Assembly: GCA_002411345.1 (NCBI GenBank)
Contig: DHSL01000010.1
Location: 1 to 7,749, forward strand
DNA: 7,749 bases
DNA from: Bacteroidales bacterium UBA5287
GTDB taxonomy: Bacteria > Bacteroidota > Bacteroidia > Bacteroidales > Dysgonomonadaceae
Reading direction: 5' to 3'
Part shown: positions 1 through 7,593 of the stretch, in pieces
Position numbering within the stretch: the stretch's first letter is position 1
How the letters are laid out: every line of letters begins with the position of its first letter
Position numbers and translations under genes: made by a program
The notes under the pieces: model-generated
Database searches by the model: none
What the model was told of the DNA's origin: nothing
Seen by the model: only the letters and a program-made list of their open reading frames with translations

Positions 1-318
1 ACCTACGTGAACGGCATGGTGGGCAGCATCTACAAGCAGCAGGCACCGCTGGCCAATGCCTACACGCGCAACGGCGAATGGCAGGTCTACGACATCTACT
101 GGCGGGCCCCCCGTTTCGGCACGGACGGCAAGCTGGAGTCGCCCGCAATAATTACGGTGGTGCTGAACGGCATCTTAGTGCAAAACAACGTTGAACTGAA
201 GGGGCACACCACCTACACCGGCTACCCCGCTTATACCCCGCACGGGCGACTGCCGTTGATGCTGCAGGACCACGGCACGGAGGTCGCTTACCGGAACATC
301 TGGATCAGGGAGCTGTAA
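1..318 (+). CDS. DUF1080 / 3-keto-disaccharide hydrolase family protein, 3' end only
   Basis: The frame is open from base 1 and gives the last 105 residues of a protein whose start lies outside the window. The tail carries landmarks of the DUF1080 (PF06439) concanavalin/LamG-like fold: GEWQVYDIYWRAPRF at about residues 24-38, then a beta-strand segment containing NGILVQNNVEL, and the closing LMLQDHGTEVAYRNIWIREL. Family members in Bacteroidota are usually secreted or periplasmic and act on 3-keto-glucosides or related oxidised sugars; that role is known for the family, not shown here. The signal peptide and most of the active site would lie upstream. The gene is GC-rich (37 of the first 60 bases) like the pirin gene it converges on, with 58 bp between the two stop codons. 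I saw no convincing terminator hairpin in that gap. Family assignment is confident; substrate is not determinable. Confidence 0.85.
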   Translation, partial: TYVNGMVGSIYKQQAPLANAYTRNGEWQVYDIYWRAPRFGTDGKLESPAIITVVLNGILVQNNVELKGHTTYTGYPAYTPHGRLPLMLQDHGTEVAYRNIWIREL

Positions 319-376
319 GGCAACCTTCGAGCCTATGCGTTCTCTTGTTGCATCGGTGACAACTCCCCCTATTGTC

Positions 377-1252
377 TTACTTAAAGTCCGGGTAGGGTAC
401 GAACTCCGTCTCTCCCGGCACTTCCGGGAAACGCCTGTGGATCCAGTCCTCTTTCGCCTGACGCAGCCGTTCTTTGCGCGAAGAGACGAAGTTCCAGTCG
501 ATGAACCGTTTCTCAATAAAAGGGTCGCCACCGAAAATATAAACGGTTGTATTTTCACCCATCTCAAACTCACACAGGCGACTGTTATTGGCGATCAGCA
601 GCTTTCCGGGTCCAAAAGTATCGCTTTCGCTACGCACCTCCCCTTCCAGGAGATAAAGTCCGCTCTCTCCGTAGAGCCAGTCGTCCGGAGTAAACATCTG
701 GCGTTTTTCGCTTTTCAGTTCAATGAGGTAGAGCCGGCTATGCACCGGTACGGGGGACTTTTTTCCGAACGCCTCGCCGGCAATCAGCTTTATTTTCATC
801 CCCTGCATCTCCCAGGCAGGTATTTCCCCCGCAGGAATATGAGTGAAAGAGGGTTCCGTCTCCTCCAACTCTTCCGGCAGTGCCACCCATATCTGCAATC
901 CGTGGAGCACTTTGGCCTTGTCGCGCAGCCGTTCAGGGGTTCTTTCCGAGTGTACCACCCCCTTGCCGGCCGTCATCCAGTTCACCGCCCCGGGTGTGAT
1001 CTCCATCTCGCTACCAATGCTGTCGCGGTGCATGATCGTCCCCTCAAAAAGGTAGGTAAGCGTGGAAAGTCCGATATGGGGATGGGCCAGCACATCCAGG
1101 TTCTCCCCTGCCTGCATCGCAGCAGGACCCATGTGATCGATAAACACGAAAGGACCCACCGTCCTTTTCTGCCGGAAAGGCAACAACCGTCCCACCATAA
1201 AATTACCAATGCTGGCCGCCCGTTCTTCAATAATCAATCCAATATTCGACAT
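377..1252 (-). CDS. Pirin family protein (bicupin)
   Basis: A complete 291-residue protein, close to the usual pirin length of 230-300. The N-terminal cupin holds the typical sequence HPHIGLSTLTYLFEG at residues 57-71 and the later VVHSER at about 99-104. The four metal ligands of human pirin (two His, then His and Glu) can be placed at H57, H59, H101 and E103, so the iron site looks intact. A second cupin-like half follows, including VYIFGGDPF near residues 237-245. Bacterial pirins are cytosolic; some have quercetin 2,3-dioxygenase activity and others act as redox-responsive regulators. The sequence does not say which applies here. The ATG at 1252 is preferred because it begins the conserved protein; another ATG 8 bases upstream is out of frame. 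There is no Shine-Dalgarno sequence, which is normal for Bacteroidota. The gene is divergent from the giant helicase gene and is GC-rich, so it probably belongs to the resident chromosome. Confidence 0.93.
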   Translation of the reverse strand: MSNIGLIIEERAASIGNFMVGRLLPFRQKRTVGPFVFIDHMGPAAMQAGENLDVLAHPHIGLSTLTYLFEGTIMHRDSIGSEMEITPGAVNWMTAGKGVVHSERTPERLRDKAKVLHGLQIWVALPEELEETEPSFTHIPAGEIPAWEMQGMKIKLIAGEAFGKKSPVPVHSRLYLIELKSEKRQMFTPDDWLYGESGLYLLEGEVRSESDTFGPGKLLIANNSRLCEFEMGENTTVYIFGGDPFIEKRFIDWNFVSSRKERLRQAKEDWIHRRFPEVPGETEFVPYPDFK

Positions 1253-1329
1253 GCTTTCATTTTTAAATGTAATAGAGACAATTCTTTACAAAAGTGATGT
1301 AGGCAGAAAACGAAGATACGCATAAATTG

Positions 1330-1361
1330 CAAATTTCTTGATCGCCACAATTAATTTCAAA
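1330..1361 (-). promoter_or_regulatory. Candidate Bacteroidota-type promoter for the pirin gene
   Basis: Read on the minus strand, TTTG (1361-1358) is followed after 20 bases by GAAATTTG (1337-1330), which matches the Bacteroides -7 consensus TAnnTTTG at all fixed positions but one. The 20-base spacing suits the known -33/-7 arrangement. Transcription would begin near 1323-1326, giving a leader of about 70 bases before the pirin ATG. Such motifs occur by chance in AT-rich DNA, so this is only a candidate. Confidence 0.35.
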
Positions 1362-1461
1362 GATTAAATCCGATAGACACAAGTTATCAAAAATGAGATC
1401 TTTTTTTTACCTAAAATACTGTAGAAGTATTTTCAAACAATTGAATATTACCACTAAATTA

Positions 1462-1492
1462 TTTGTAAATTAGATTATATTCATTAAACTTG
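1462..1492 (+). promoter_or_regulatory. Candidate Bacteroidota-type promoter for the giant helicase gene
   Basis: TTTG at 1462-1465 is followed after exactly 19 bases by TAAACTTG at 1485-1492, a one-mismatch match to the -7 consensus TAnnTTTG. The start site would fall near 1497-1500, giving a leader of about 100 bases. It is the best-spaced pair I found upstream of the gene. A second -7-like octamer, CACATTTG at 1515-1522, lacks a well-spaced partner. The -7 element overlaps the first of three TTGCAT-type motifs, so a regulator binding there could block transcription; that is inference. Confidence 0.45.
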
Positions 1493-1567
1493 CATCAGCG
1501 AGTAATAAAATTATCACATTTGCATGAATTACCCACAATAAAAATAACTAAAAAAGATATCATGCAA
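1490..1567. repeat. Three TTGCATSA-type motifs in the leader, possible operator
   Basis: TTGCATCA at 1490-1497 and TTGCATGA at 1520-1527 are direct copies exactly 30 bp apart. TCATGCAA at 1560-1567 is the perfect inverse of the second copy, 40 bp further on. The spacings are close to three and four helical turns, which would put the sites on about the same face of the DNA. The first copy overlaps the candidate -7 element. Eight-base motifs in AT-rich DNA can recur by chance, so operator function is speculative. Confidence 0.3.
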
Positions 1568-1599
1568 TTTGAACTTACCTTTTAACCTCAATATTTACA

Positions 1600-4500
1600 A
1601 TGGCAGAACTAGTTAACTCACCCAAAGTAGAGTTTATCTACACACCCGTAGCAAATTATGCAATTCAACAAAACAAGATTCCACTAGTTCGAAAACTTGT
1701 TATTGAAAATCCGTATGAAACAGATTTATTGGACTTAAAAATTAGAATTGAAGGTGAACCTAATTTTGTAAACTGTTGGGAGCATCGAATAGAGATTCTA
1801 CCGAGTAAACAGCGAGTTGAGTTAGATGTCAAGGATTTAAAATTATTGGCTTCATACTTATCTGATCTTACAGAAAAGCTATCAGGTGACTTAATCATTT
1901 CTATACATTCAAAAGATGATTTGATATTTGCAAAACATCACAACGTCGACTTATTAGCGTACGACCAATGGAATGGAATGGAAGCGTTACCAGAAATTCT
2001 TGCATCATTTGTAACGCCAAATCATCCTGAGATATCTAAGGTATTACAAGTAGCCTCAAAAACACTTGAAAGCTGGACAGGAAATCCATCTTTTGATGCT
2101 TATCAGACATTAAGTACTGACAGAGTAAAAAAACAAATGGGAGCAATATTTGAAGCAATTGCCAGCCTGGGAATTGTTTATTGCTCTCCCCCTGCAAGTT
2201 TTGAGAATGAGGGTCAGAGAATAAGAATGTGCGATACAATATTCTCACAAAAACTTGCGACTTGCATTGATATGTCAATTTTATATGCAAGCTGCATCGA
2301 AGCAATCGGTTTGAACCCTTTGTTAGTCGTAATCAAAGGTCATGCTTTTGTAGGATCTTGGTTAATTGATGATTCATTTGCAGATAGTGTCAATGATGAT
2401 ATCTCGTTGCTAAAAAAACGAATTGCGAAAGGGATTAACGAAATTGCATTGGTTGAAGCCACATGCATGAATGCAGGACAAAAACAGACATTTGATGAGG
2501 CGATAAATTTGGCAAATTACAAGTTAGTCAAAGAAGAAGATTTCATACTTTTCATTGATATTAAAAGAGCCCGGTTAAGTGGCATTAAGCCACTCCCTCA
2601 AAGGATCAAAACACCGGATGGATGGGAAATATTTGAAGATCAAAAAAGTGTTTTTAGAGAAAGCTTACAACCAGAAGCAATTACTGACGAAGGTGTCATA
2701 GAAATAACAGAATCAAACCAATTTTCAAAACAAAAACTTTGGGAAAGAAAATTGCTGGATTTAAGTCTTCGCAACAATCTTTTAAATCTTAGAATTACAC
2801 AAAGTACCATTCAATTAATATCAATCAATCTTAGTTCCTTTGAAGATGCACTCGCAGATGGTGAGGAGTTTCAAATTTTAAGTAAACCGGAAGAATGGAC
2901 AAATCCCAACAAAAACTCCGGAGTATACCAGGCTATAAATATGTCAGATCCTATTGTAGACTTATTGAAATTTGATCTTTCTCACAAACGACTTCGCACC
3001 TATTTAACAGACTCTGAGATACAATCTGCATTAACAAAACTATATCGAACCTCTCGTTTGTCACTGGAAGAAAATGGCGCAAATACTCTTTATCTTGCGC
3101 TGGGTTTTCTAAAATGGTATGAAACAGCAAATAGCGAATTAGCACGTTATGCCCCATTGTTGTTATTACCGGTTGAAATAGTCCGAAAGTCTGCACAGAT
3201 AGGATACATTATAAGAAGCAAAGAAGAAGAACCATTCATGAACATAACATTATTGGAAATGCTTAAACAAGACTTTGGCATAACCATTAATGGCTTGGAA
3301 GAGTTACCTCGTGATGACAGTGGTATCGATGTTCTGAAAATATTCAGCATAATCCGGAGGGGAATTATGTCACAATCCAGATGGGATGTAGAAAACCATG
3401 CATTTCTTGGAATATTCTCCTTCAACAAATTCATTATGTGGAATGACATCCATAATAATGCGGCCAAACTTGAAGAAAATAAAATTGTTAAAAGTCTTAT
3501 TTCCGGGAAACTTGAATGGGAATGCAAGGATATTTCCAATGAGATAGATTTTGACAAAAAATTCAATCCTACAGAAATCGCACTCCCGATTAGCGCTGAT
3601 TCAACTCAGTTGGAAGCAATATGCGCTGCAACAGGTGATAACAGTTTTATATTACATGGACCTCCAGGAACAGGGAAATCGCAAACGATAACCAATATTA
3701 TCGCAAATGCGTTGTATCAGGGAAAAAAAGTTCTTTTTGTTGCGGAGAAAATGGCAGCCTTAAGCGTTGTTCAAAAACGTTTGGCTGATATTGGGCTCGA
3801 TCCTTTTTGCTTAGAACTTCATTCCAACAAATCAAAAAAATCCAATGTATTAGAACAACTTAGAAAAACGACAGAAGTTATAATAAAATCCTCTCCTCAA
3901 GAATTCGAAACCGAGGCAGAAAGACTACATAATCAAAGAATTGAGTTAAATGAATATGTTGGTGCGTTACACAAAAAACATCACTTTGGATATTCTTTGT
4001 ACGATTCCTTTACCAGTTATGCAGAACAAAGGAAAGCATCTGATATCATCCCGTTTGATGAAATATTTATCGATGAATTGAGCAAAGAGAAGTTTATTTC
4101 ATTGTCTGATAAAGTAGAAGAATTGCAAGATGCAGGAACAATTTGCGGACATCCGTTTAACCATCCGTTGACACAAATAAAAACAAAACAATATAATCAA
4201 CAAAACAAATCTTTAGCTCAGGAGCTTATTCCGCAATACATTCATTTACTGGATATAAAGTTACAAAATAAAAAAATATTGTCAGATTTGCTTAAGATTG
4301 ATGTATGCAGCTTAAGCAAGGACAAAACAGATAGCTTTGAAAAACTATGTTATCATATTGCATCTTTACCCGACACACCCACAACATTAATTAGTATTAA
4401 ATCTCCCGAAAGGAATCTTTCCAATATTATTGAAATCACTAAACATGGAGAAAGACGTGATGTTTTTCGTGATTCACTATTAAAAGCTTTCACAAAAAAA

Positions 4501-7446
4501 ATATTAAGATATGATGCCGAACCAATTCTTTTTCAATGGAAAGAAGCTAGTCAAAAATGGTTTTTACCAAAACTAATTGGTCAAAATAAAATCGCAAAAG
4601 AATTGCGTTCTTTTTCAACAACCAGAAAGATAAAGAAAAACAAAATAGAAGAATATCTTGATACGGTAATTCTTTATCAAAAGGAGCAGACGAGACTGGA
4701 TGATAATGCGGAAACTTTGTCTCAAAATCTCGATTTCTTATGGAATAATGGTAACTGTAATTGGGCTACAGTTTCCCATATTTGTGAAGAATGCTTGCAG
4801 ATTAACCGGTTGATATACCAAGTCAATGAGAACACTTCAAATGTAAATGAAATAAGAAGCAATCTGGCAAGCCATTTAAACGATGGAAGTCATTCATTTC
4901 TTACGTCAAAAGGAAAAATTGTTACAGAATTTATATCAATTACAAAGGAGCAGAAAAAGATTGAAGAAAAACTAACTGATTTATTAAATATTGATTTTGA
5001 AACGGAACAAGATACTTCAATAGATTGGACTGAATATTGTAAAAGTAGTGCAGAGAACTGGTTGGCAAATCTTGATTCCTTAAGGAATTGGACCAGTTGG
5101 AATCGAATTAAAGAAGAAACAAATGAGATGGGGCTTAATTCGGTTGTTGATGCGTATTCAAATGGTAAGCTTAAAAATCAGGAAGTATTGGCATCATTCA
5201 AAAAGTCACTATTTAAGAATTTATCAGAGTACATTATTTCTAAAGATCAACGATTATCCATATTCAATGGAAAATTATTTGAAGGAAAAATCAAGAAGTT
5301 TAAAGAACAGAGTAAATACTTTGAAGAACTAACCAAAGCCGAATTATTTGCCAAGCTTGCTTCAAAAATACCATCCTTCACACAAGAAGCATCAAACAGT
5401 TCTGAGATTGGAATCCTTCAACGCGCAATAAGAAATAATGGACGGGCAATGTCAATAAGGAGGTTGTTTGATTTGATACCGAATCTACTACCGAGACTAT
5501 GTCCATGTATGTTAATGAGTCCAATTTCAGTTGCACAATATTTTGAGGTAGATAATACGAAATTTGATTTGGTAATTTTTGATGAAGCTTCTCAAATGCC
5601 CACTTGTGAAGCTGTGGGTGCAATAGCCAGAGGGAAAAACGTAATTGTTGTGGGAGACCCAAAACAAATGCCTCCGACCAGTTTTTTCACAACCAATCAT
5701 TTTGACGAAGAGAATGCTGATAATGAAGACTTGGAAAGTATTTTGGATGACTGCCTTGCCTTGTCCATGCCATCCAAGCATTTATTGTGGCACTACCGGA
5801 GTAAGCACGAAAGTCTGATAGCATTCAGCAATTCAAACTATTACGAAAACAAGTTATTCACTTTTCCTTCTCCTGATGACATATCAACGAAAGTAAATAA
5901 TGTCTTCGTGCCAGGATATTACGATCGGGGTAAAACTCGTCAAAACAGGTTTGAGGCAGAGGCGATTGTTTCAGAAGTTTCAAGAAGACTATTAGACCCA
6001 ATTCTTTCTCAAAAGAGTATTGGTATAGTCACTTTTAGCTCAGTTCAACAAAATCTTATAGAAGATTTACTGAATGACGAATTCAAAAAGGACCCAAAAT
6101 TGGAACAAGTGGCATTGGAATCTTTTGAACCAATATTTGTGAAAAATTTGGAAAATGTTCAAGGAGACGAAAGAGACGTAATACTATTTTCTGTTGGTTA
6201 TGGTCCCGACAAAGAAGGAAAGATTTACCTAAATTTTGGTCCATTAAATAGAGAAGGTGGCTGGCGAAGATTGAATGTTGCAATATCGAGAGCCAGATAC
6301 GAAATGAAAGTATTTTCCACATTACGTTCTGAACAGATTGATATTTCAAGAACTTCATCAGAAGGAGTCGCTGGTGTTAAAGCATTTTTGGAATACACTG
6401 AAAAAGGGAAAATAGCTTTACCTAACAAACAAACCTCAAATAAAGAAGAAACAGGTTCCTTTGAAAAAATGGTAGCGGATGAAATTAAAAATATGGGATA
6501 CACGGTTCAAACAAATATCGGTTGTTCAGGATACAAAATCGATATCGGGGTTGTAAATCCGGATAAACCCTCAGAATACATATTGGGAATACTTACTGAC
6601 GGGAAAACTTATCGAGCAGCAAAAACTGCAAAAGACAGAGAGATTGTTCAACCCGCAGTTTTAAAAATGCTTGGTTGGAACATCTTTAATCTATGGTCTT
6701 TGGACTGGTGGGATAATCCTCAAAAAGTAACTAAGGATATTGTAAATGTTATCAAAGACATTCAAGCCCCCCCGAAAAACACCGAGAAGATTGAAGACGA
6801 AAATGAAACGGAAGCACAGCAGCGAAAAGTATTATCGAGTGTTAAGCTTCAAAGCATTACTCAGGAAGTAATTCAACCAATAAAAAAATTCGAAGAGTAT
6901 AATATTTGTGCCTTGGATCAATCAAATCTTAGCATTTCAGATGATTTTTTTGACTCCCGTATTTTAGACGATATCAGACAACAAGTTAACAGGGTCATGG
7001 AAATTGAAGCCCCAATTAGTCATTCACTTTTATCGAAACGAATAATAAATGCCTGGGGAATTTCACGTTTGGGCATAAGACTAAATGGCTATTTGTCTTC
7101 TATCTATTCTCAAATGGGATTAAAACAGACAAGCCAAAACGGAAAAATATTTTACTGGAACAAAGAACAAGATCCCTTAAAGTATGATATATACAGAATT
7201 CCAGTAGAAGGTGAGTCAAAACGAAATGCTGATGATCTGCCTAAAGAAGAAGTTATATGTGGAATTAAGGATGTCCTGTCAAATCAAATTAGTTTACCGG
7301 AAGATGATTTGATTAGAGAAGTAGCTAAAATTTTTGAATATACTCGTTTGGGTGGAAATGTTGAACAGGCAATGAGAATGGGAATAGAATATGCATTACA
7401 GATTGGCCTGGCAATAAACAAGGATGATAGAATTGTTTTATCTTAA
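1600..7446 (+). CDS. Giant DUF4011 - SF1 helicase - Vsr/DUF559-like nuclease - DUF3320 protein with N-terminal transglutaminase-like domain; candidate single-gene antiphage defence
   Basis: A complete 1948-residue protein. The ATG at 1600 is the first start after an in-frame stop at 1570-1572. There is no Shine-Dalgarno sequence. Domains by eye: beta-sandwich, about 5-125; transglutaminase-like domain, about 150-310, with C222, H248 (GHAFVG) and E286; DUF4011, about 378-560, beginning WERKLLDLSLRNNLLN at 381 and including APLLLLPVE at 518-526. The SF1 Upf1-like helicase has Q motif Q670, Walker A GPPGTGKS 687-694 (K693), motif Ia 711-721, Walker B DEAS 1328-1331, motif III GDPKQMPP 1352-1359, HYRS 1398-1401, motif V around QGDERD 1521-1526 and motif VI around NVAISRAR 1559-1566. 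All look intact. About 600 mostly helical residues separate motifs Ia and II. A PD-(D/E)xK/Vsr-like nuclease domain follows (about 1619-1706; E1622, D1648, D1667, K1669), then DUF3320 (about 1789-1838) and a helical C-terminus. No signal peptide or membrane segment is visible, so it is probably cytosolic. I recall this fusion as the Hhe-type defence protein; not verified. It is AT-rich against its GC-rich neighbours and has no co-directional partner gene, which suggests acquired cargo acting alone. Architecture is confident; antiphage role and substrate are inferred. Confidence 0.92.
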   Translation: MAELVNSPKVEFIYTPVANYAIQQNKIPLVRKLVIENPYETDLLDLKIRIEGEPNFVNCWEHRIEILPSKQRVELDVKDLKLLASYLSDLTEKLSGDLIISIHSKDDLIFAKHHNVDLLAYDQWNGMEALPEILASFVTPNHPEISKVLQVASKTLESWTGNPSFDAYQTLSTDRVKKQMGAIFEAIASLGIVYCSPPASFENEGQRIRMCDTIFSQKLATCIDMSILYASCIEAIGLNPLLVVIKGHAFVGSWLIDDSFADSVNDDISLLKKRIAKGINEIALVEATCMNAGQKQTFDEAINLANYKLVKEEDFILFIDIKRARLSGIKPLPQRIKTPDGWEIFEDQKSVFRESLQPEAITDEGVIEITESNQFSKQKLWERKLLDLSLRNNLLNLRITQSTIQLISINLSSFEDALADGEEFQILSKPEEWTNPNKNSGVYQAINMSDPIVDLLKFDLSHKRLRTYLTDSEIQSALTKLYRTSRLSLEENGANTLYLALGFLKWYETANSELARYAPLLLLPVEIVRKSAQIGYIIRSKEEEPFMNITLLEMLKQDFGITINGLEELPRDDSGIDVLKIFSIIRRGIMSQSRWDVENHAFLGIFSFNKFIMWNDIHNNAAKLEENKIVKSLISGKLEWECKDISNEIDFDKKFNPTEIALPISADSTQLEAICAATGDNSFILHGPPGTGKSQTITNIIANALYQGKKVLFVAEKMAALSVVQKRLADIGLDPFCLELHSNKSKKSNVLEQLRKTTEVIIKSSPQEFETEAERLHNQRIELNEYVGALHKKHHFGYSLYDSFTSYAEQRKASDIIPFDEIFIDELSKEKFISLSDKVEELQDAGTICGHPFNHPLTQIKTKQYNQQNKSLAQELIPQYIHLLDIKLQNKKILSDLLKIDVCSLSKDKTDSFEKLCYHIASLPDTPTTLISIKSPERNLSNIIEITKHGERRDVFRDSLLKAFTKKILRYDAEPILFQWKEASQKWFLPKLIGQNKIAKELRSFSTTRKIKKNKIEEYLDTVILYQKEQTRLDDNAETLSQNLDFLWNNGNCNWATVSHICEECLQINRLIYQVNENTSNVNEIRSNLASHLNDGSHSFLTSKGKIVTEFISITKEQKKIEEKLTDLLNIDFETEQDTSIDWTEYCKSSAENWLANLDSLRNWTSWNRIKEETNEMGLNSVVDAYSNGKLKNQEVLASFKKSLFKNLSEYIISKDQRLSIFNGKLFEGKIKKFKEQSKYFEELTKAELFAKLASKIPSFTQEASNSSEIGILQRAIRNNGRAMSIRRLFDLIPNLLPRLCPCMLMSPISVAQYFEVDNTKFDLVIFDEASQMPTCEAVGAIARGKNVIVVGDPKQMPPTSFFTTNHFDEENADNEDLESILDDCLALSMPSKHLLWHYRSKHESLIAFSNSNYYENKLFTFPSPDDISTKVNNVFVPGYYDRGKTRQNRFEAEAIVSEVSRRLLDPILSQKSIGIVTFSSVQQNLIEDLLNDEFKKDPKLEQVALESFEPIFVKNLENVQGDERDVILFSVGYGPDKEGKIYLNFGPLNREGGWRRLNVAISRARYEMKVFSTLRSEQIDISRTSSEGVAGVKAFLEYTEKGKIALPNKQTSNKEETGSFEKMVADEIKNMGYTVQTNIGCSGYKIDIGVVNPDKPSEYILGILTDGKTYRAAKTAKDREIVQPAVLKMLGWNIFNLWSLDWWDNPQKVTKDIVNVIKDIQAPPKNTEKIEDENETEAQQRKVLSSVKLQSITQEVIQPIKKFEEYNICALDQSNLSISDDFFDSRILDDIRQQVNRVMEIEAPISHSLLSKRIINAWGISRLGIRLNGYLSSIYSQMGLKQTSQNGKIFYWNKEQDPLKYDIYRIPVEGESKRNADDLPKEEVICGIKDVLSNQISLPEDDLIREVAKIFEYTRLGGNVEQAMRMGIEYALQIGLAINKDDRIVLS

Positions 7447-7593
7447 AGTGTTTAAATCTATCAATCGTTTCATCATACCAAATTCGATTACGATATGCAT
7501 CTACTTTACGGGACCTCGAAATAACTTATACTCAGAATGCTGACGGAGCATTTTTGGATATCACGGAATACATGGAACCCACATGCACAACAT
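7447..7593. other. Spacer between convergent giant gene and WYL-type gene
   Basis: This 147-bp region lies between the stop codons of two convergent genes. Apart from the hairpin at 7536-7555 it shows no supported feature. A plus-strand frame stays open across it and into the neighbouring gene, but it has no plausible start and no recognisable protein motif. I saw no insertion-sequence end, attachment-site duplication or tRNA fragment. Confidence 0.6.
7536..7555 (+). terminator. Weak rho-independent-like terminator after the giant gene
   Basis: AATGCT (7536-7541) and AGCATT (7547-7552) form a perfect 6-bp stem around the loop GACGG, running into five Ts at 7551-7555. It lies about 90 bases past the stop codon of the giant gene, in the right orientation to end its transcript. 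The stem is short, with only two G-C pairs, so efficiency would be modest. The minus strand has no T run, so it should not terminate the converging gene. Confidence 0.35.

Larger units (their letters stand above)
1253..1599. other. AT-rich divergent intergenic region
   Basis: This 347-bp spacer separates the starts of the pirin gene (leftward) and the giant helicase gene (rightward). It contains no convincing open frame. It is very rich in A and T and includes an 8-base T run near 1401-1408. Base composition shifts here from GC-rich to AT-rich, so one edge of an acquired segment may lie inside it. Candidate promoters for both directions and a small set of repeated TTGCAT motifs are listed separately. 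I saw no tRNA, riboswitch or long inverted repeat of the kind that ends an insertion sequence. Confidence 0.8.

Noticed and set aside
319..376. Possible bidirectional terminator between the DUF1080 and pirin genes
   Set aside because: Only 4-bp complementarities such as GTTG/CAAC and AAGG/CCTT can be found, with no adjacent T run.
175..573. Minus-strand frame of 132 codons spanning the ends of the DUF1080 and pirin genes
   Set aside because: It overlaps two confidently assigned genes in other frames and crosses their intergenic gap. The Arg/Ser-rich translation looks like nothing known.
335..1297. Open plus-strand frame of 320 codons antisense to the pirin gene
   Set aside because: It is the mirror of a conserved, GC-rich pirin coding sequence. 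The translation has no recognisable motif and is rich in His, Arg and Pro, as expected of an antisense shadow.
1391..1408. AGATC followed by eight Ts in the upstream spacer, terminator-like
   Set aside because: There is no stable stem before the T run, and no gene reads into it on the plus strand.
1253..7593. Direct repeats or inverted ends marking an insertion sequence or integrative element around the giant gene
   Set aside because: By eye, only short AT-rich matches occur between the two spacers, none long enough to call attachment sites or target duplications.
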